Positions 57,274 through 61,795 of a DNA stretch of 61,795 nucleotides are shown in pieces (the stretch's first letter is position 1; each line of letters starts with the position of its first letter). A program made the position numbers and the translations under genes. The notes below the pieces were generated by a model. That model saw only the letters and a list, made by a program, of their open reading frames with translations, was not told the DNA's origin and did no database searches. The stretch is from a virus. The stretch is taken from positions 1 through 61,795 of the IMG/VR virus record IMGVR_UViG_3300031825_000009, one strand, 5' to 3'.

Positions 57274-57896
57274 TGGCGGTCACCTATCCGCTCGCCTTCC
57301 CGTCGATCGCGCGGTTCTCGTCGGTGCGCTTCGACCTCGTGCGCACCGACATCGTGACGCGCTTCCGCTCGGGCGACCAGCAGGCCGCCGAGGTGGCCGA
57401 TGCGCTGTGGTCGGCCGACTTCACCTCGGCAAAGCTCATGCCCGGCGACCATGAGGAGTGGAGCGCCTGGTGGGCGAGCCTCAGGGGACGGCTCGGCACC
57501 TTCCTCGCCTTCGACCCGAGCCGCCGGCGGCCGCGGATGCACCCGAACGGCATCGCCGGGTGGAACGGGGTCGGGTCCGTCACCGGACGCGGCGCCTTCG
57601 CGATCGCGGTCGAGGGGGTTCCTTCGACGCTGCAACTGCGGCCCGGCGACTATGTGGGGCTGCAGCAGGGGGCGCGGCGCGGCCTGCACCGCATCCTCGC
57701 CCCGGCGTCGGCCTCGGGCGGCGGGACGATCGCCCTCGACGTCGAGCCGGCGGTTCTGACGAGCGCCTTTCCGGTCGGGGCGACGGCCCGCTTCCACGAC
57801 GCGAGCTGCCTCATGCGGCTCGAGCCGGATTCGATCGAGGCGCCGCGGACGAAGAACCCGCCGCCGGTGCGCTTCCGCGGCCTGCAGGTGCTCTGA
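57273..57896 (+). CDS. Distal tail / tail tip protein
   Basis: A 207-residue protein: MAVTYPLAFPSIARFSSVRF, VADALWSADFTSAKLMPGDH, EEWSAWWASLRGRLGTFLAF and FRGLQVL at the end. Place and pattern match the first tail-tip gene after the tape measure in alphaproteobacterial siphophages and gene transfer agents. ATG overlaps the tape-measure TGA. Confidence 0.75.
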   Translation: MAVTYPLAFPSIARFSSVRFDLVRTDIVTRFRSGDQQAAEVADALWSADFTSAKLMPGDHEEWSAWWASLRGRLGTFLAFDPSRRRPRMHPNGIAGWNGVGSVTGRGAFAIAVEGVPSTLQLRPGDYVGLQQGARRGLHRILAPASASGGGTIALDVEPAVLTSAFPVGATARFHDASCLMRLEPDSIEAPRTKNPPPVRFRGLQVL

Positions 57897-58519
57897 TGTT
57901 TCAGGTCACGCCGGCCGCCCAAGCGCTGCTCGATGCCGGGACATGGGTGCAGCGCGGCTTCGTGATGTTCGACCTGCCGAGCGGCCAGTACGGCTTCTGG
58001 GACGGGGCCGGCACGCACGTGTACGCCGGCATCGACTTCGTCGGCGGCGCCTCGCTGATCGAGGTCGAGGCGATCGAGGGCGGCACCAGCCTCGCCGCCT
58101 CGTCGCTGGTGCTGCGGCTCCGGTCGATCGCTGACAGCGCGCTCACCCCGGACGTGCTCGCGTCGATCGAAGAGCAATCCTACCGGTTCCGGCCAGTCAC
58201 GTGCTGGATCGGGTTCTTCGACCCGACGACGCTCGACCGGGCGTCGATGGAGGTCGTCTATCGCGGCACGATCGACGACCTCGAGCACGAGGAAGAGGCC
58301 GATGGCTCGGCCTCGCTCAAGGCGACGCTGGCCAGCCGGGCCGTCGACTACGTGAAGAGCGGCACCTCGTTGCGAACGACCGAGGATCAGCAGCGGTTCT
58401 CGCCGGGCGACCGCTTCTTCGAGCACGTGGGCGAAATCGGCCACCAGAAGATCTGGTGGGGGCAGGACAACCCGCACGAGAACCGCGGCCGGCGCCGCCG
58501 CAAGTGGAACGACGACTGA
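57896..58519 (+). CDS. Tail tip/baseplate hub protein (DUF2163-like)
   Basis: A 207-residue protein: LDAGTWVQRGFVMFDLPSGQ, FVGGASLIEVEAIEGGTSLA, RPVTCWIGFFDPTTLDR, SASLKATLASRAVDYVKSGT and a C-terminus CDRFFEHVGEIGHQKIWWG-like. It resembles the DUF2163-type hub proteins of related tails. Starts by TGATG overlap. Confidence 0.75.
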   Translation: MFQVTPAAQALLDAGTWVQRGFVMFDLPSGQYGFWDGAGTHVYAGIDFVGGASLIEVEAIEGGTSLAASSLVLRLRSIADSALTPDVLASIEEQSYRFRPVTCWIGFFDPTTLDRASMEVVYRGTIDDLEHEEEADGSASLKATLASRAVDYVKSGTSLRTTEDQQRFSPGDRFFEHVGEIGHQKIWWGQDNPHENRGRRRRKWNDD

Positions 58520-58926
58520 TGGCACGCCTCGCCGATTGGGATGCGCGGCTGTTCGCGGTCGTCGAGGCGCACCAGAACGCCCCGTTCGCCTGGGGGCGCG
58601 CCGACTGCTTCACCTTCGCCATGGCGTGCGTCGCGGCGGTGACGGGCGGGAACCCCTACGCCGACGAGGCGGGCCGGTGGCGCTCGGCCGCCGGCGCCCG
58701 GCGGCGCCTTCGCGCGCGCGGCTTCGCCTCGATCGAGGCGGCGCTCGCCGCCGTCTTCCCCGAGATCGCGCCGGCGCTCGCGCAGCGCGGCGACCTCGCC
58801 ATCGTGCACGGGGCGCACGAGACGGTGACCGTCTCGCTCGGCGCCCGCTTCGTCTCGCTCGCACCGGCCGGCGGCCTCGCCGGGGTGCGGCTCGACCACG
58901 TCAGCAGGGCCTTCCGGGTCGGATAG
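58519..58926 (+). CDS. NlpC/P60-like tail tip protein (DUF6950-like)
   Basis: A 135-residue protein: APFAWGRADCFTFAMACVAA carries a catalytic-type Cys, and GDLAIVHGAHETVTVSLGAR a His. It corresponds to lambda gpK, a tail-associated peptidase. Here the domain is short. Starts by TGATG overlap. Confidence 0.8.
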   Translation: MARLADWDARLFAVVEAHQNAPFAWGRADCFTFAMACVAAVTGGNPYADEAGRWRSAAGARRRLRARGFASIEAALAAVFPEIAPALAQRGDLAIVHGAHETVTVSLGARFVSLAPAGGLAGVRLDHVSRAFRVG

Positions 58927-61795
58927 ATGATGCGCAGGATCCTCCTCGGGCTCGCGGCCCTCGTCGCGGCTGCCCTCGCGGCGACGCCGGCCGACGCCGG
59001 GCCGCTGCTCGCCGTCGCCGTGGCGGCCGCCGGAGCGGCGTTCGGGCTCGGCTCGTTCGGCACGGCGCTCATCGGGATCGGCGCGTCGTTCGGGCTGTCG
59101 CTGCTCGCCGGCATGCTGAAGCCCGACCCGCCGCGGCAGAAGGCGGCGCCGGGCGGCGCGAAGCTCGAGGTGCAGGCCTCCGGCGACGTGCCGCGGCAAT
59201 GGATCTTCGGACGCGCGGCGGTCGCGGGGCACCTCGTCTATCACAACGTCCACGGCAAGGACGAGAAGCACCTGCAGCTCGTCTACGTGCTCGCCGATTG
59301 CGAGTGCGACGGCCTCGCGAACGTGTGGGTGGACGGCGAGAAGAAGGGGCTCTTCGCGCGGGCGAGCGAGGGCGGCGCTCATGCCACCTATGGCATCGGC
59401 GGCTTCCGTCCGGATGCCGACGAGCCCGACATCGTGGTGCGGTTCTTCCGCGGCACGATGGACCAGACGGCCGATACCGAGCTTGTCGCGCATGCGCAGG
59501 AGATCGGCGGCGGCGACACGGCGAAGCGCTGGACCGCGCAGCACCGCGGCCGCGGCGTCTGCTACGTGTCGCTCACCCTCACCTATGACCCGGAGGTGTT
59601 CCCGGGCGGTCTGCCCGAGTTCCTGTGGGAGGTGCGCGGCGCGCGGCTCTACGACCCGCGCAAGGACTCGACCAACGGCGGCAGCGGCCCTCACCGTTGG
59701 AACAATGCGGCGACCTGGGAGTGGACCGAGAACCCGCCGGTCTGCGCGTACAACTACTATCGCGGCTGCTACCGCGGCGACGGCGTGCGCATCGGCGGAA
59801 TGGGCGTGCCCAGCCACGACCTGCCGACGGCCTCGTTCATCGGCGCCGCCAACATCTGCGACGAGGACGTGAACGGGCGGCCGCGCTACGTCTGCTCCGT
59901 CATCACCTCAGAGGAGACCGAGCACCGCGACGCGATCCAGGCGTTCCTCGACGCGATGGCAGGGCAGGCCTACGAGCTCGCCGGCACGTTCTGGATCGAG
60001 GCCGGGGCCGCGCAGAGCGTCGTCGCGACGCTCACGGACGGCGACCTCGTCGTCGGGGCGCCGACCACGTTCTCGTCGATGCTGCCGCGCAGCGAGACGG
60101 CCAACTACGTCACGGGCACGTACCTCGAGCCCGCCAAGGCGTGGTCGATGAACGGCTATGAGCCGTTGCAGGTGGACAGCTGGGAGGCGACGGACGGCGG
60201 CGAGCGGATCGAGATGCAGCTCGACCTGCCGTCGATCCCGAACAAGAAGCAGGCCCGGCGGGTGCGGCTCATCCGCGGCGAGGAAATGCGCTGCCAGGGG
60301 CGCAGGACGGTGACCGTCGGGTGGAAGTGGCTGGCGCTCGCGCCGGGTGATTGGGTGTCGTGGCCGAAGCACGGCATCAACACCTGGAAGATCGAGGGCC
60401 GGACGCTCAATCTGGCGGACCTCACGATCTCGCTCCGGCTCCGGGAGATCAGGGCCTCGGTCTACAACGGCGCGGTCGACGACGAGCCGGACGTCGTCGT
60501 CATTCCGCCCTTCGTGCCGACGCTGCCGATGACGGTCACCGGACTCACAGTGCAGGCCGGCCTGGTGGAGCGCACCGAGCCGCGCCAGAAGCTGCCGTGC
60601 CTCATCGTGAGATGGGACGAGATCACCGACCGGCGGGTGACGTCGGTCCCGGTCGAGGTGCGGGTGATCGGCGAGACCGAGGCCGAGCGCTTCGAGCAGA
60701 CGGACCCTAGCAAGGGGCGGCTCAAGATCACCCGCGGCATCCTGGCGGGCCAGGATTACGAGGTGCGCGCCACCATCACGACCCGGCCGGGGCGGCCGAC
60801 GACCTGGACCGGCTGGGTGTCGGTGACGACGGGCGAGGACTTCGTGGTGCCGCGCGCGCGGGACTCCGACATCGCCGACCTCGCCAAGCGACTCTATGAC
60901 GAGGCGATCGACCTCGACCAGCTCGACAAGGAGATCAAGGGGTTCCTGCGCGACATCGCCAATCTCGGCGCGCTCCTGTCCGACGTGCGGCGGGCGCCGG
61001 CGGTGCCGGGCTGGCCGGAAGGGCACGGCACGCGCGACAGCGTCGCGGCGCTGTTCCCCTTCCTCAACCCGCGCGACCTCATCGAGAGCCTCGGCGAGGC
61101 GGCGCTCGTCAACCAGGTGCAGATCTACGAAGAGGGGGTGAAGCGCGAGCAGCGGTTCGCCTCGGCCACGCGGGCGCTCTCGACACAGATCGTCGAGGAG
61201 GGCCGCATCCGGGCGCAGGAGGTGCTGCAGCTCGTCGCGCAGTACGACGGCGCGGCGGCGCAGATCGTGCAGATCTCGACGGCGCTCGCGTCGCTCGACG
61301 AAGCCTATGCGCAGCAGTTCACCGCGCTCACGGCCGAGATCGCCGCCGCGGCCGCGCAGATCATCATCGTCAACACCGCGCGGGTCGATGGCGACGAGGC
61401 GCTCGCGCAGCAGCTGCAGGAGCTTTCGGCCGCGTTCGGCGGCAACCTCGCTCTCATCAACACCGAGCTCACCGCCACCGTGAACGAGCTTCGGGCGACG
61501 GCGGACGCGCTCACGGCGCTCACCGCCGACTTCGGCGACTTCTCGGCGAGCGCCTCGACGCAACTCTCGACGCTCGCCTCGAAGGTCGAGAGCTACGCGG
61601 CGAGCCTCACGACGCTCACGGCGAGCGTCGGACGCAAGGTCTACGTGCAGCAGACGCCGCCGCCCGGTGGCGACTACGCCGTCGGCGACCTGTGGATACG
61701 CTCCGGCGACCTCGCGAAGTTCCGGTGGACCGGAACGCAATGGGTGGCGGCGACGGCCGGGTGGCTCGCGGCCAACGCCTCGTCGGTGCAGATCG
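58927..61795 (+). CDS. Host-specificity / tail tip protein J-like, 3' part cut by window edge
   Basis: At least 956 residues, running off the right edge. An N-terminal hydrophobic region (GLAALVAAALAATPADAGPL, LAVAVAAAGAAFGLGS) is followed by GPJ-like blocks QWIFGRAAVAGHLVYHNVHG, LQLVYVLADCECDGLANVWV, DGEKKGLFARASEG and GKRVRLIRGEEMRCQG-like. Then come fibronectin-type regions (VPVEVRVIGETEAERFEQTD, YEVRATITTRPGRP) and a long coiled coil with many STLA/LTA repeats. It contacts the host receptor. ATG 58930 is an alternative start. Confidence 0.93.
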   Translation, partial: MMRRILLGLAALVAAALAATPADAGPLLAVAVAAAGAAFGLGSFGTALIGIGASFGLSLLAGMLKPDPPRQKAAPGGAKLEVQASGDVPRQWIFGRAAVAGHLVYHNVHGKDEKHLQLVYVLADCECDGLANVWVDGEKKGLFARASEGGAHATYGIGGFRPDADEPDIVVRFFRGTMDQTADTELVAHAQEIGGGDTAKRWTAQHRGRGVCYVSLTLTYDPEVFPGGLPEFLWEVRGARLYDPRKDSTNGGSGPHRWNNAATWEWTENPPVCAYNYYRGCYRGDGVRIGGMGVPSHDLPTASFIGAANICDEDVNGRPRYVCSVITSEETEHRDAIQAFLDAMAGQAYELAGTFWIEAGAAQSVVATLTDGDLVVGAPTTFSSMLPRSETANYVTGTYLEPAKAWSMNGYEPLQVDSWEATDGGERIEMQLDLPSIPNKKQARRVRLIRGEEMRCQGRRTVTVGWKWLALAPGDWVSWPKHGINTWKIEGRTLNLADLTISLRLREIRASVYNGAVDDEPDVVVIPPFVPTLPMTVTGLTVQAGLVERTEPRQKLPCLIVRWDEITDRRVTSVPVEVRVIGETEAERFEQTDPSKGRLKITRGILAGQDYEVRATITTRPGRPTTWTGWVSVTTGEDFVVPRARDSDIADLAKRLYDEAIDLDQLDKEIKGFLRDIANLGALLSDVRRAPAVPGWPEGHGTRDSVAALFPFLNPRDLIESLGEAALVNQVQIYEEGVKREQRFASATRALSTQIVEEGRIRAQEVLQLVAQYDGAAAQIVQISTALASLDEAYAQQFTALTAEIAAAAAQIIIVNTARVDGDEALAQQLQELSAAFGGNLALINTELTATVNELRATADALTALTADFGDFSASASTQLSTLASKVESYAASLTTLTASVGRKVYVQQTPPPGGDYAVGDLWIRSGDLAKFRWTGTQWVAATAGWLAANASSVQI

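Overview
The window is high-GC DNA (roughly two thirds G+C) holding two different temperate-phage genomes back to back, with a single tRNA-Cys(GCA) gene between them at 24504-24577. High GC, the lambda-like head and tail gene types and the DUF2303-type early genes point to an alphaproteobacterial host, most likely Hyphomicrobiales. That host guess is inference. No ordinary chromosomal protein gene is visible.

Region 1 (1-24383, all on the minus strand) is a T7-like podophage (Autographiviridae type). Read leftward from the tRNA it runs: single-subunit RNA polymerase, a basic protein, a BRO-N antirepressor-like protein, small genes, single-stranded DNA-binding protein, endonuclease I, an HTH protein, a protein with repeated beta-type modules, an unexpected fibre-like module, primase-helicase, DNA polymerase, HNH-like protein, small membrane proteins, 5'-3' exonuclease, a DUF3310 (gp1.7-like) protein, MazG, a gp7.3-like protein, portal, scaffold, endolysin, holin, capsid, terminator, tail tubular A and tail tubular B (cut by the window edge). 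Most junctions are 1-4 bp stop/start overlaps. RNA polymerase sits next to the tRNA 3' end, as expected for an integrated T7-like prophage. Its integrase, terminase, internal core and tail fibre should lie left of the window.

Region 2 (24683-61795) is a lambda-like siphophage prophage. A leftward arm (29670-24683) carries integrase, an excisionase-like protein, DUF2303 and accessory genes. An immunity region (29700-33614) has a LexA/CI-type repressor and a Cro-position gene, flanked by two clusters of the same 16-bp operator (ATAGG-N6-CCTAT). This region also holds low-GC cargo genes, one intact IS630-family element and one remnant. Next comes a mixed segment (33672-39475) with a regulator, a C5 DNA methyltransferase, two membrane-anchored low-GC cargo genes in reverse orientation and a hicAB toxin-antitoxin pair. 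Then come the replication genes (Toprim primase, D5-type helicase), a dense repeat array, a NusG-like protein and a strong terminator.

From 43848 the late genes follow lambda order: Nu1-like and GpA-like terminase, gpW, portal, S49 protease with nested scaffold, gpD, gpE, head-tail and tail genes, G/GT chaperones with a slippery heptamer, tape measure with a built-in peptidase domain, tail tip genes and a J-like host-specificity protein cut by the right edge.

The most unusual signals are: several T7-block genes with no usable ATG/GTG/TTG start where AUA or AUC is the plausible start; twelve copies of GCGAGGGT around the start of the NusG-like gene; a tandemly duplicated tail tubular protein A; and membrane-anchored cargo genes in positions typical of exclusion or defence functions.
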